A DNA stretch of 42,566 nucleotides. Source: a bacterium. Its GTDB lineage: Bacteria; Patescibacteriota; Microgenomatia; Levybacterales; UBA12049. A model generated the notes under the pieces. The model did not search any database. It was not told the DNA's origin and saw nothing but the letters and a program-made list of their open reading frames with translations. The position numbers and the translations under genes are program-made. This document shows, piece by piece, positions 1 through 7,856 of this stretch; positions within the stretch are counted from its first letter, which is position 1, and each line of letters starts with the position of its first letter. Location: positions 98,077 to 140,642 of the forward strand of contig JAJYDJ010000004.1 in the NCBI GenBank assembly GCA_021777565.1, given 5' to 3'.

Positions 1-836
1 ATCGCACTCTCAAGCCTCCCCATGGCATTAAGTCTCGGGGCAATAATATGGCCAATTTCATACACATCTATCCGGCTCGGGTCTTCTATCCCTGCTTCTT
101 TGAATAATTCTTGCAGTCCTACGCGTTTGGTTTTTCTCAACGTTGGCAGTCCGTGAAACACTATGGCACGATTGGGGCCACTCAGGGGCATAAGATCAGA
201 GATAGTTGAGAGCGTGAGTAAGTCTAAATACGTCTCTTTTGCAGAAGAATCTAGCGATTGTGCGAGTACCCATCCGACACCAGCGCCACAGATATCCAGT
301 GTATGAATAATGGCATATGCATCAGGAAGTGTATCTGACAGTTCATGGTGATCGGTCACGATCACATCAATGCCGAGGCTATTGGCAAAAGCGACTGCCG
401 GGTGAGCCATGATACCGTTATCGACCGTAATGATCAGACTGCAGTCTTGTAGCTTTTCTTGTTTTTTTATATTCTCAATACCGGCAAGAGACAGTCCATA
501 CCCTTCTTCAGAGCGAAGTGGAATATATGGGTGCACATTGGCACCAAGCCCGTGCAGTGCTTCCCAGAGAATGGCAGTACCGGTGACCCCATCCACATCA
601 TAGTCACCATAAATCACAATAGTTTCTTTTTTCTCTATGGCTTTTTTTATCCTATCCTGTGCCTTTTTGAGTTGGGTGAGATTAACATGCAGTTTCTCAG
701 GAGTTAGATCATCAAGAGTCGGATGCAAGAAATCTGCTTTTTCTGCCTCAGTATTGATATGTCGATTTGCCAAAAGAAGCGGCACAGTGTCACTTATGTG
801 TAAGTTAGATAATTCGTTGAGTATTTTCCATTTCAT
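1..836 (-). CDS. recJ: RecJ-type single-strand DNA exonuclease, 5' part
   Basis: Reading the minus strand from an ATG at 836 gives an open frame of 278 codons that runs off the left edge of the window, so the C-terminal half is missing. The frame shows the DHH-phosphoesterase signature in order: GDYDVDG at about residues 77-83, a TVDNG segment at about 138-141, the family-defining DHH at about 162-164, and PRLNAMGR near the end of the visible part. RecJ is a 5'-3' single-strand-specific exonuclease of recombination and mismatch/base-excision repair, with acidic and His residues of these motifs binding Mn2+. The start is chosen because the first residues (MKWKIL) look like a RecJ N-terminus and the next ATG is in another frame. 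It is divergent from cca with 26 bp between the start codons. Confidence 0.93.
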   Translation of the reverse strand, partial: MKWKILNELSNLHISDTVPLLLANRHINTEAEKADFLHPTLDDLTPEKLHVNLTQLKKAQDRIKKAIEKKETIVIYGDYDVDGVTGTAILWEALHGLGANVHPYIPLRSEEGYGLSLAGIENIKKQEKLQDCSLIITVDNGIMAHPAVAFANSLGIDVIVTDHHELSDTLPDAYAIIHTLDICGAGVGWVLAQSLDSSAKETYLDLLTLSTISDLMPLSGPNRAIVFHGLPTLRKTKRVGLQELFKEAGIEDPSRIDVYEIGHIIAPRLNAMGRLESA

Positions 837-842
837 GAATGC

Positions 843-848
843 TATAAT
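843..848 (+). promoter_or_regulatory. -10 box of cca
   Basis: TATAAT lies 14 nt before the cca ATG, in the 26-bp gap shared with recJ. The best -35 candidate, TTGAGT at 817-822, is 20 bp away, which is long. Predicted transcription would start about 8 nt before the start codon. Confidence 0.5.
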
Positions 849-862
849 TTTATCAGAGACCT

Positions 863-2227
863 ATGAAATTCACTATTCCAGAACCAGTGATCGCATTATA
901 TACCACACTCGCTGACGCGGGATATGAGGTATATTTGGTCGGAGGATGTGTGAGGGATTTACTGCTTAACCAACAACCAAAAGATTGGGACTTCACGACT
1001 AATGCAACACCTGAGGAGATACTGAAAGTCTTTCCCGATGGATTTTATGATAATGCCTTTGGAACGGTTGGGGTACCACAACAGACTGAAGAGAAAGAAA
1101 TAGTAGAAATTACGACATTTCGAACCGAGCGTGAATATAGTGATAACCGTCACCCCAGCTCAGTGGCCTGGGGGAAAACCATTGAGGAAGATCTTGAAAG
1201 ACGAGACTTCACGATCAATTCTATGGCGCTTCATAAAAAGGACGGAGATTGGGAGCTGATTGACCCTCACCATGGCCAAGAAGATCTAGAGAAACAATTG
1301 GTACGTGCCGTTGGCAATCCTTCAGAGCGCTTTAAAGAAGATGCACTCAGACTCATGCGCGCCGTGCGATTTGCGACACGATTTGGATTTCAAATAGAGA
1401 AAGATACGTGGGACGCCATCAAGACAGATGCCGCACTGCTGCCAATGATAGCCTCGGAGCGTGTCAGAGATGAGCTGATGAAGATACTGGCAACTGACTA
1501 TCCGTATGAAGGGATCATGATGCTTAAAAATGCGGGACTACTGGTCCATATTCTGCCAGAACTTCTGGAAGGGGAGCGCCTCTCACAAGCACGTCCTGGC
1601 AGACATCATATTTATGACGTCTTTGAACACAACGTGTTATCAATGAAACTCTGCCCGAGTACCGATCCGTTGGTACGATTTGCCACGCTGATTCATGACG
1701 TGGGCAAGTCACGGGTCGTGGGGTCAGATCAGAATGGACTGGTGATTTTTTACAATCACGAAGTGATGGGCGCACGTATGGCGTATGAAATCTGCCAACG
1801 TCTGCATTTCTCTAAAGTTGAGAGAGATAAAGTAGTCAAACTCGTCAGATGGCACATGTTTAGTGTGGATGAGCACCAGACGGATGCGGCAATTAGACGA
1901 TTTATCAGACGTGTAGGTGTTGATAATGTACAAGATATTCTTGATCTACGTATTGGAGACAGATTGGGCAGTGGCATACCAGAGCATAAAGCAGAAAGTT
2001 GGAGACTCAAAGAATACAAAGAAAGGATTGCAAAGGAACTTGGTCCAAAACCGTTTAGCATTACTGACATGGCAATTGATGGCAATGACATTATGAAAGA
2101 ACTAAATATCAAACCAGGACCCGAAATTGGGAGAATTCTTAAGACACTTTTTGAAGAAGTAGATGAAGATTTATCTAAAAATACGCGTGAATTCCTGCTT
2201 GAGAGAGTCAAAGAGTTACAAAAATAG
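863..2227 (+). CDS. cca: CCA-adding enzyme with HD domain
   Basis: This is a 454-residue class II tRNA nucleotidyltransferase (poly(A) polymerase family). The N-terminal nucleotidyltransferase core shows LVGGCVRDLLL at about residues 25-35 followed by the metal-binding DWDF. The RRDFTINSMA motif lies near 115-125 and the RAVRFATRF motif near 163-173. A C-terminal HD domain with LIHDVGKS near 275-282 follows, as in longer bacterial Cca proteins with phosphohydrolase activity. The enzyme builds or repairs the 3'-terminal CCA of tRNAs. This matters here because tRNA-Arg and tRNA-Pro in the window do not encode CCA, while tRNA-Gly and tRNA-Leu do. Length and motif order are normal. Whether the enzyme adds CCA or only A cannot be told from the sequence. 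Confidence 0.95.
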   Translation: MKFTIPEPVIALYTTLADAGYEVYLVGGCVRDLLLNQQPKDWDFTTNATPEEILKVFPDGFYDNAFGTVGVPQQTEEKEIVEITTFRTEREYSDNRHPSSVAWGKTIEEDLERRDFTINSMALHKKDGDWELIDPHHGQEDLEKQLVRAVGNPSERFKEDALRLMRAVRFATRFGFQIEKDTWDAIKTDAALLPMIASERVRDELMKILATDYPYEGIMMLKNAGLLVHILPELLEGERLSQARPGRHHIYDVFEHNVLSMKLCPSTDPLVRFATLIHDVGKSRVVGSDQNGLVIFYNHEVMGARMAYEICQRLHFSKVERDKVVKLVRWHMFSVDEHQTDAAIRRFIRRVGVDNVQDILDLRIGDRLGSGIPEHKAESWRLKEYKERIAKELGPKPFSITDMAIDGNDIMKELNIKPGPEIGRILKTLFEEVDEDLSKNTREFLLERVKELQK

Positions 2228-2277
2228 GCACAAAAAAAGCCCCTTGCGGAGCTCCCTTTGCATCTCTTGCGAGATAT

Positions 2278-2297
2278 GTCTTATTGCTAAGACTTTT
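2278..2297 (+). terminator. Weak terminator-like hairpin after cca
   Basis: GTCTTA and TAAGAC form a perfect 6-bp stem around a TTGC loop and are followed by four Ts. The stem is AT-rich and the T run short, so this may be only a weak terminator for cca. Confidence 0.35.
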
Positions 2298-2346
2298 GTA
2301 GTATATCATGTTGCTGATAATCCGTCAACACCTAATTTGATACCAC

Positions 2347-2376
2347 TTGTTATCTCATTATTATTCTTGTTAGAAT
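2347..2376 (+). promoter_or_regulatory. Promoter of the HAD phosphatase gene
   Basis: TTGTTA (2347-2352) and TAGAAT (2371-2376) are separated by 18 bp. The predicted transcription start is about 2383, immediately before the ATG at 2384, so the mRNA would be leaderless or nearly so. Confidence 0.5.
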
Positions 2377-2383
2377 AAATCAC

Positions 2384-3004
2384 ATGCAAGAAAAACCAAA
2401 ACCACAGTGGATTGTTTTTGACATTGGCGGCGTTCTTTTCGATACGCCAAAAGCTTTGCAGACACTTGCGACCTATGCCGGTGTACCAGTTGATGAACTG
2501 ACAGACTTCTTCACTCAGTCGACACTGGAAGAAGGGGAACTTGGCGAGATAGGCTTTGCTGATGCGTGGCTTGATTACTTCAAAAACTTAGGGATTGAGA
2601 TGGATGCGGAGACCTTCCTGTCTCTCTATATTAGTCCAAATAATTTTGTTCCAGGGACACTGCAACTCGCACAAGATTTACACACTGCCGGATACAAGCT
2701 CGCGACACTGACCAACTCATGGAAGGGGATCATGCAACGGGACGAACAGATTGAGCCACTGAACGTCCTTTTTTCATCAATTATCGACAGCTCAGAAATA
2801 GGACTTCGAAAACCACACCCTGAGATATTCACCTACACCGAGACACTTCTGAGCGCTAAAGGGCCAGAACTTTTCTATATCGATGATGCACCTGCCAATG
2901 TGGAAGAGGGAGAGAAATTTGGCTGGCAGACCTACAAGTACGATTTATCCAGCGATGAGGGCAAAACTGCCAACGAAATCCTGAGGGCACGGCTGTTAGG
3001 CTAG
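2384..3004 (+). CDS. HAD-superfamily hydrolase
   Basis: This 206-residue protein carries all four haloacid-dehalogenase motifs: FDIGGVLFD near residues 13-21 (motif I, nucleophile Asp), LTNS near 109-112 (motif II), a Lys in GLRKPHPEIF near 140-149 (motif III) and YIDDAP near 166-171 (motif IV). The stretch between motifs I and II fits a small helical C1 cap. Such proteins usually dephosphorylate small phosphorylated metabolites; the substrate cannot be read from the sequence. It is a single gene with its own predicted promoter, and tRNA-Gly follows about 40 bp downstream. Confidence 0.85.
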   Translation: MQEKPKPQWIVFDIGGVLFDTPKALQTLATYAGVPVDELTDFFTQSTLEEGELGEIGFADAWLDYFKNLGIEMDAETFLSLYISPNNFVPGTLQLAQDLHTAGYKLATLTNSWKGIMQRDEQIEPLNVLFSSIIDSSEIGLRKPHPEIFTYTETLLSAKGPELFYIDDAPANVEEGEKFGWQTYKYDLSSDEGKTANEILRARLLG

Positions 3005-3005
3005 T

Positions 3006-3035
3006 TTGCCAACCAAAGTTGAGGGATGGTATAAT
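3006..3035 (+). promoter_or_regulatory. Promoter of tRNA-Gly
   Basis: TTGCCA (3006-3011) and a consensus TATAAT (3030-3035) are 18 bp apart. Transcription would begin about 6 nt before the mature tRNA 5' end at 3048. Confidence 0.7.
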
Positions 3036-3047
3036 AGGGACATACTT

Positions 3048-3121
3048 GCGGGTGTAGTTCAATGGTAGAACACGAGCTTTCCAAGCTTGGTACGAGAGTC
3101 CGATTCTCTTCACCCGCTCCA
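3048..3121 (+). tRNA. tRNA-Gly(TCC)
   Basis: A full cloverleaf is visible. The acceptor stem GCGGGTG pairs with CACCCGC, the anticodon loop CTTTCCA centres on TCC, and the T arm is GAGAG-TCCGATT-CTCTT with pairing that allows G-U. The discriminator is T, followed by an encoded CCA at 3119-3121. A near-consensus promoter lies directly upstream. It reads GGA/GGG codons. Confidence 0.93.
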
Positions 3122-3132
3122 AAATAACCAAG

Positions 3133-4038
3133 TCAAGTTGATTGTCTCTTAATTAGAAACTGTTCGAAGAGTTGCCTGCAGGCAATAACTAGTTCCATCT
3201 CATCAACGATCAACTCTTCAGTACCTCTAAAATCAAATAGAAAACCGCCTTCTTTCTCTTGCCCTGAAAGTTTCCCAGAATGTAAGTAGCTCGATCGTAG
3301 TTCACTGTAAAGCGTCTTAATCTTCGCCACGCCTTGACTAAGTTCATCTCCTGTAAGCAATTCCCTCATTAAATATTCTATCGCTTGCTTCTCACCTGTA
3401 AGTTGATGTGCTAATTTTTTATCGCATACCTCACAAATTGGTTGATTTCGACAATATAGAGGTTCATTAGCTAATTGGTTTATTGCACTTAAAAATAAAG
3501 TCATGTAGAGAGTGTATTTCAGGTGAGGATTGGGTAACTCTCTAAGTTCTAATGCCCAAACGTATGTGTTTAAAGCATTTTCAAGCTTGTCAAAATCCTT
3601 TTTATTCAATCTATGCATGAGATCCACACAGGATTGAACCCTAGCAATATGATTTGGCCTCGATGCGGTCCCGCTGTAGCTTCTATCTGGATAATAAAAA
3701 TTATTGGCACCAAATTTTAAAATCAGATTATCGACAATATCCTCCTGATCAATCTTCACCAGCAATGGATACGTGGGTAAACCTGTTTCCATATAAACCA
3801 CGTTTAATAAACTTTGCAGATTGTTAAACCTATTACCATCATTTAACTCTTTTGTAAGTTCAAGATATATGTAAACTACACTTGTGTCCTGTGTCTGATC
3901 ATTTTTACCACCAAAGATAACTACTTTCTTTTGGTCTGAGCACGGTATTGGGTTAATTTCATAACTAACTTGCTCATTATTAAAAATGTTGAGCGGCAAT
4001 TTAAATAAATACCGCCATAACTCTTTAGTTTCATCCAT
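3133..4038 (-). CDS. Unknown protein with C-terminal HEPN-like motif
   Basis: I do not recognise the full 301-residue protein. Near the C-terminus, in a helical region, it has RSSYLH (about residues 248-253), which fits the R-x4-6-H catalytic motif of HEPN ribonucleases; the flanking sequence resembles the Apea-like HEPN group. Upstream is a Cys cluster, C196-x5-C202-x2-C205, that might bind zinc. The N-terminal ~180 residues have no motif I can name. The gene starts only 12 bp after the encoded CCA of tRNA-Gly, points the opposite way, and is more AT-rich than its neighbours, which suggests acquisition. HEPN nucleases usually act on RNA in toxin-antitoxin, abortive infection or related conflict systems; that role here is inference. 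Confidence 0.7.
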   Translation of the reverse strand: MDETKELWRYLFKLPLNIFNNEQVSYEINPIPCSDQKKVVIFGGKNDQTQDTSVVYIYLELTKELNDGNRFNNLQSLLNVVYMETGLPTYPLLVKIDQEDIVDNLILKFGANNFYYPDRSYSGTASRPNHIARVQSCVDLMHRLNKKDFDKLENALNTYVWALELRELPNPHLKYTLYMTLFLSAINQLANEPLYCRNQPICEVCDKKLAHQLTGEKQAIEYLMRELLTGDELSQGVAKIKTLYSELRSSYLHSGKLSGQEKEGGFLFDFRGTEELIVDEMELVIACRQLFEQFLIKRQST

Positions 4039-4127
4039 AATAAGTTACTGCTAAAGTGTATGACATCATAAATGTAATTCTGTACCATGAGTATATCACT
4101 CAGAAGAACCCTCGGGATATTTTTATC

Positions 4128-4712
4128 TTACAGCTTCAGTTTATTTTCTTTCCCTTCAAGGAGCCGTTTGATGTTCTCCCGGTGGGAGTAGGCGATGACC
4201 AGCGCTGCAAAGAGAGCATAGCAGGTGAAGACGAGTGAGTGTGTTGCAAGGATCACGATGATGATGACAATACCACTTAAGATGAGGTTGACTAGACTCA
4301 TGAGTTTGGTCGCGTACAGCCCTACGATCCATAACAAAAGGAGCAAAATAAACAAGGGCAGTCCGAGTATCACACTCATCGTCCCCGCATAGGTCGCCGC
4401 ACCTTTCCCCCCCTTAAACTTCAGATATAGGGGAAAGATATGCCCCAACAGTGCTACTGCGGCCACAAGCGCCACAGAGACTTGTGTGTGAAGAAAGAGT
4501 GATGCCAAAAGCACCGGGAGTAATCCTTTCGTGAAATCTAGTAAACCGACCGGTATCGCGTACCAGATACCAAGGGCACGAGAGACATTGGTCGCTCCGA
4601 TATTGCCACTGCCAACTTTCCTGATATCCACCCCGCGAAGCCGACTGATCAGGAGCCCGAAGGGGATTGAGGCGTATAAATATGTTGTGATGAGAAACAC
4701 AATCAAGGCCAT
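4128..4712 (-). CDS. plsY: Glycerol-3-phosphate acyltransferase PlsY
   Basis: This 194-residue multi-pass membrane protein has the PlsY signatures. SGNIGATNVSRALG at about residues 36-49 is the glycerol-phosphate motif, and GHIFPLYLKFKGGKGAAT at about 89-106 is the second conserved loop; a final SHRENIKRLLEG (about 176-187) matches the third. PlsY transfers an acyl group from acyl-phosphate to the sn-1 position of glycerol-3-phosphate at the cytoplasmic membrane, giving lysophosphatidic acid. It is divergent from the FakA-like gene at 4742, which would supply part of the acyl-phosphate machinery. Length and motifs are typical, so it is likely active. Confidence 0.94.
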   Translation of the reverse strand: MALIVFLITTYLYASIPFGLLISRLRGVDIRKVGSGNIGATNVSRALGIWYAIPVGLLDFTKGLLPVLLASLFLHTQVSVALVAAVALLGHIFPLYLKFKGGKGAATYAGTMSVILGLPLFILLLLLWIVGLYATKLMSLVNLILSGIVIIIVILATHSLVFTCYALFAALVIAYSHRENIKRLLEGKENKLKL

Positions 4713-4719
4713 AATTTGT

Positions 4720-4735
4720 TACAATATACATTGTA
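4720..4735. promoter_or_regulatory. Palindrome between plsY and fakA-like gene
   Basis: TACAAT-ATAC-ATTGTA is a perfect 6-4-6 inverted repeat that fills the 29-bp gap between the divergent start codons. Each arm is itself a good -10 hexamer for the gene it faces, so the site may be a pair of face-to-face divergent promoters, an operator for a lipid regulator, or both. Confidence 0.4.
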
Positions 4736-4741
4736 GCAAAT

Positions 4742-5635
4742 ATGAATGAACTGACACTCTCCCAACTTCAGTCTATGATTCTCTCAGGATGCGCAAAAGC
4801 CATCACCCATAAAGACCAAACCAACGCTATTAATATTTTCCCTGTTCCAGATAAAGATACTGGGAGCAATATCGCAAGCACTCTCACTGCCGTCCATCAG
4901 ACGCTTGAGAAAAATAATTATCAAACGCTTCCCGAGCTGGTAGAGGAGACTATGCAGGCAGTGTTGGTCGCAGCCGCGGGCAATTCTGGGATCATGATGG
5001 CCAGTTGGCTACAAGGATTTTTACAGGCATTGGACAACAAAGATACCTACACAGCAGAGGACATGCATGTTGCCTTCACACAAGGGCATCTCAAAGCTAC
5101 GCAGTCCGTCGAGACGCCACTGCCAGGGACTATTCTTGATGTCATGTCAGCAGGTGCAACATTTCCGATAGAGTCATCAGTCACAGAAGGATTTGAACAT
5201 ACGATGATTAGGGTCCAGCAAGCACTTTCAGATACTGAGCATCATATGCAGCTTCTTGAGAGTCATCATGTCATCGATGCGGGGGCGCTGGGATGGAGTT
5301 ATTTTTTTGCCGGCATGACTGAGTATGTTTTGTCTAGTCCGGTTGAGTTGTATACCCCAGACATGCAGGTCGTCGGGGATGTGCCACTGACAGAGAGTGC
5401 CAATGTGTATGAAGTTATCGCTATTCTGAGTGAGGTGACTAGCACACGAGAGGAGTTAAAACAAACACTGGAAAGTTTGGGAGATTCCCTGGATATTCTT
5501 ATTACTGATACGGGATGCAAAATGCATATTCACACCAATCAGCCAGACCTGGTCAACGAATTACTTCAGACACTTGGCACCGTGAGTCATACCCAAACAA
5601 CCGATATGCGCACCCAAGTCCACACGTCACTATGA
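4742..5635 (+). CDS. FakA-like fatty acid kinase, short form
   Basis: This 297-residue protein has an N-terminal DAK2/DhaL-type kinase domain (about residues 5-200), with NIFPVPDKDTGSN near 31-43 holding the metal/ATP-binding Asp residues and AAGNSGIM near 80-87. The C-terminal 100 residues resemble the FakA middle domain (LGDSLDIL ... MHIHTNQP). Known FakA proteins are about 550 residues with a further C-terminal domain that is absent here. FakA phosphorylates fatty acids bound by FakB to make acyl-phosphate. The ATG overlaps nothing upstream, and its TGA overlaps the next gene's ATG (ATGA), so the two are translationally coupled. Dihydroxyacetone-kinase-like activity is the alternative, but the DegV neighbour favours FakA. 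Confidence 0.85.
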   Translation: MNELTLSQLQSMILSGCAKAITHKDQTNAINIFPVPDKDTGSNIASTLTAVHQTLEKNNYQTLPELVEETMQAVLVAAAGNSGIMMASWLQGFLQALDNKDTYTAEDMHVAFTQGHLKATQSVETPLPGTILDVMSAGATFPIESSVTEGFEHTMIRVQQALSDTEHHMQLLESHHVIDAGALGWSYFFAGMTEYVLSSPVELYTPDMQVVGDVPLTESANVYEVIAILSEVTSTREELKQTLESLGDSLDILITDTGCKMHIHTNQPDLVNELLQTLGTVSHTQTTDMRTQVHTSL

Positions 5636-6489
5636 AACACTTAGGCATTCTTGTTGGTACTGATGCTGATCTTCCAGAGGAGCTCGCGAAACAAAACGAG
5701 ATCATGATCTATCCGTTTGCAGTTCACTGGGAAGGACATACAGGGAATATGCAGGATAAAGACGTACTGTATACTGCCATGAGACAACCATCACCAGTGG
5801 GGTCACCACAAACATCCCAACCCGCCCCGCAGGTGTTTCTTGATCACTTTCAGACCCTTCTGAAAACCTATCAGGATATCCTTGTCCTTACTATTTCATC
5901 CGAAGTATCAGGATGTTTTAACAGTGCCAGACAAGCACAACAACAATTACCAGAGATTGAAAGAAATAGAATTCATATTGTTGACTCACAAGCATCCACA
6001 GGCGCTGAAGGGCTTTTGGCACTGAAAGCACGAGAATTAAGCAGAGAAAGGAAAAGCATACAAGAAATCCTGACACTGTTATCACTCTCTCAAGTCAGAC
6101 TTTTTGGTACCTTTGATGATCCCTCATGGGCACAAAAAGGGGGAAGACTGAGTAGTATCCAGGCAACGCTTGTCAGACACATGATCGCTCAGGGATTTCG
6201 TCCCGTTCTGACCCTTAAAAAGGGCCAAATCGCCACCCATAAAATTCAAATGGGCACCAAAGAAAAAGTACCTGCACTGCTTGCTCAGCTCAAAGATGTA
6301 TGTACACCCGAAACATCATTTACCTATGCAATAACGCATGGAGATTGTCCGGACCAAGCAGAAAAGCTTCATGAGCAAATAAAAGTCATGTATCCCAACG
6401 CTAACTGCGCTTATACCAATACGCTTTCGGCAGTCCTTGCCGCACATGTGGGTCCTGATAGTCTTGTGTTATCATTATTGATGCAATAA
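5632..6489 (+). CDS. DegV/FakB-like fatty acid-binding protein
   Basis: This 285-residue DegV-family protein shows the conserved TSQPAP segment near residues 59-64 and a SGCFNSARQA lipid-headgroup motif near 100-109, both typical of the family that binds the carboxylate of a fatty acid. The start is the ATG at 5632, which overlaps the FakA-like stop codon by four bases; a longer in-frame reading from 5515 would run 117 bp into the upstream gene and adds no family sequence. FakB presents a bound fatty acid to FakA and carries the acyl-phosphate to PlsX/PlsY. Its position between a kinase and a PlsY paralogue supports that role. Confidence 0.88.
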   Translation: MKHLGILVGTDADLPEELAKQNEIMIYPFAVHWEGHTGNMQDKDVLYTAMRQPSPVGSPQTSQPAPQVFLDHFQTLLKTYQDILVLTISSEVSGCFNSARQAQQQLPEIERNRIHIVDSQASTGAEGLLALKARELSRERKSIQEILTLLSLSQVRLFGTFDDPSWAQKGGRLSSIQATLVRHMIAQGFRPVLTLKKGQIATHKIQMGTKEKVPALLAQLKDVCTPETSFTYAITHGDCPDQAEKLHEQIKVMYPNANCAYTNTLSAVLAAHVGPDSLVLSLLMQ

Positions 6490-6494
6490 TACAC

Positions 6495-6560
6495 TGTCAT
6501 CCTGAGTGAAACGAAGGATCTCTTTTTAAAATAAGATTCTTCACTCCGTTCAGAATGACA
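6495..6560. repeat. Imperfect inverted repeat, REP-like
   Basis: Two 27-bp arms (6495-6521 and 6534-6560) are imperfect inverted copies around a 12-bp AT-rich centre; the ends TGTCAT/ATGACA match exactly, as do internal blocks. The arms resemble the dispersed GTCATTCTGA...GAAGAATC element that recurs in intergenic regions of many bacteria. It sits between the DegV gene and the second plsY and may fold in RNA as a hairpin. Confidence 0.7.
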
Positions 6561-6588
6561 GAACTATGTCGAATTGCTTATAACAGTT

Positions 6589-7218
6589 ATGCCTATTCTT
6601 TTTCTTATCATTGGCTACTTACTTGGTTCCTTTCCAACCGCCTATTTTGTCGTAAAAAAGTTTACTGGCAAAGATATCCGTTTTGAAGAGACAGGTAATG
6701 TCGGTGCGATGAATACGGCACGAACCACCGGAAAGTTTTATCTGTTCTTTTTGGTATTTGCCGGTGACGCACTGAAGGGATATCTTGGCGTACTCCTGCC
6801 ACTCATGCTGACTCACCATGACGTGCTATCAGTCACCTTGGGAGGATTTGGGGTAGTCCTGGGGCATTGTTATTCGCTGTATTTTAAAATCAAAGATGGG
6901 AAATTTGCTGGGGGGAAAGCAATTGCTTCACTTTTTGGGATACTCACAGGAGTTCACTTCATACACTTATTTATTCCCTGGGGAGCGGCTATGCTGATCC
7001 CAGTCCTTCTCACGGGTAATTTATTTTTAGGTCAATTTTGTGGAACACTGGCGCTGCCATTGATTGGTTTTTTCTTATTCCCACAATACTTTCTCATGAC
7101 CGTACTTCTGGCAATTCCTGTATTTATCAAACAATGGCCACGTGTCATCCCCATGCTGCAGGGCAAAGAGCCATCATGGTATTTTAAGCCCAAAAAAAGT
7201 ATTACCAATCAAAAATAA
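6589..7218 (+). CDS. Second, divergent PlsY-family acyltransferase
   Basis: This 209-residue polytopic membrane protein is a PlsY paralogue. TGNVGAMNTART near residues 38-49 corresponds to SGNIGATNxxR, and GHCYSLYFKI is followed by a GGK. Its second loop carries extra residues (KDGKFAGGKA) relative to the canonical FKGGKG, so catalysis or substrate may differ from the PlsY at 4128. I chose the ATG at 6589. A TTG at 6574 would add five residues, but neither site has a clear ribosome binding site. The methyltransferase gene starts 3 bp after its stop, suggesting cotranscription. Confidence 0.83.
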   Translation: MPILFLIIGYLLGSFPTAYFVVKKFTGKDIRFEETGNVGAMNTARTTGKFYLFFLVFAGDALKGYLGVLLPLMLTHHDVLSVTLGGFGVVLGHCYSLYFKIKDGKFAGGKAIASLFGILTGVHFIHLFIPWGAAMLIPVLLTGNLFLGQFCGTLALPLIGFFLFPQYFLMTVLLAIPVFIKQWPRVIPMLQGKEPSWYFKPKKSITNQK

Positions 7219-7221
7219 CCT

Positions 7222-7836
7222 ATGACTACCGATAACTTTACCAAACACACCACCACCGCATCACTCAAACAAATGAAATTTCTGCAGCGTTTCCTCATCG
7301 ATCGTTTTTTAGTCAGACTTATCAGAATTCTCAAGCCACTGAGTGTTAGCTCAATTCTTGATGTTGGCGCCGGGGAGGGATTTACGCTGGCACGACTGGA
7401 AAGGGAAGGGATAGGGGAGAGACGAGAAGGAGTGGAGATACTCGACAGTGCACTTGCACTCGGCAAAAAATTTCATCCCCATATCAAACTCGTAAAAGGC
7501 TCTATTTATGAATTGCCCTATAAAGATAACAGCTGGGATCTGGTCTTATGTACAGAAGTATTAGAGCACTTGGAAGATCCCGAAAAAGCACTTGCAGAGC
7601 TTTTTAGAGTGTCCAAAAAATATATTTTACTCTCAGTCCCCAATGAACCGTGGTTCATGCTCGGGAACTTCCTGCGTGGCAAGAATCTTTCACGCTGGGG
7701 CAATGATATCGAGCATATCAATCACTGGACAGGGCAGAGTTTTATCAGCTTTGTGAAGCGTAATCATAAAAAGGTACGCATCAAGGCAGACTTCCCACTG
7801 CCATGGACCGTCCTGCTTCTTGAGAAGCATAGCTAG
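7222..7836 (+). CDS. Class I SAM-dependent methyltransferase
   Basis: This 204-residue protein has the Rossmann methyltransferase motifs: ILDVGAGEGFT near residues 46-56 (motif I, SAM binding), VEILDSA near 71-77 (acidic end of strand 2), LVLCTEVLEHLEDPEKAL near 108-125 (motifs II/post II) and a LSVPNEP segment near 140-146. The EVLEHLxD form is common in UbiE/Methyltransf_11 enzymes acting on small molecules or lipids. The target is unknown. It follows the second PlsY by 3 bp, so a lipid or envelope substrate is possible but only inferred. Confidence 0.85.
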   Translation: MTTDNFTKHTTTASLKQMKFLQRFLIDRFLVRLIRILKPLSVSSILDVGAGEGFTLARLEREGIGERREGVEILDSALALGKKFHPHIKLVKGSIYELPYKDNSWDLVLCTEVLEHLEDPEKALAELFRVSKKYILLSVPNEPWFMLGNFLRGKNLSRWGNDIEHINHWTGQSFISFVKRNHKKVRIKADFPLPWTVLLLEKHS

Positions 7837-7856
7837 CCTCATTTTTCACAACATGC

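Noticed and set aside
1756-2211. 151-codon minus-strand frame inside cca
   Set aside because: Shadow frame; the plus-strand Cca motifs are intact.
6574-6588. TTG start of the second PlsY
   Set aside because: No ribosome binding site, and the ATG at 6589 already gives a full first membrane helix.
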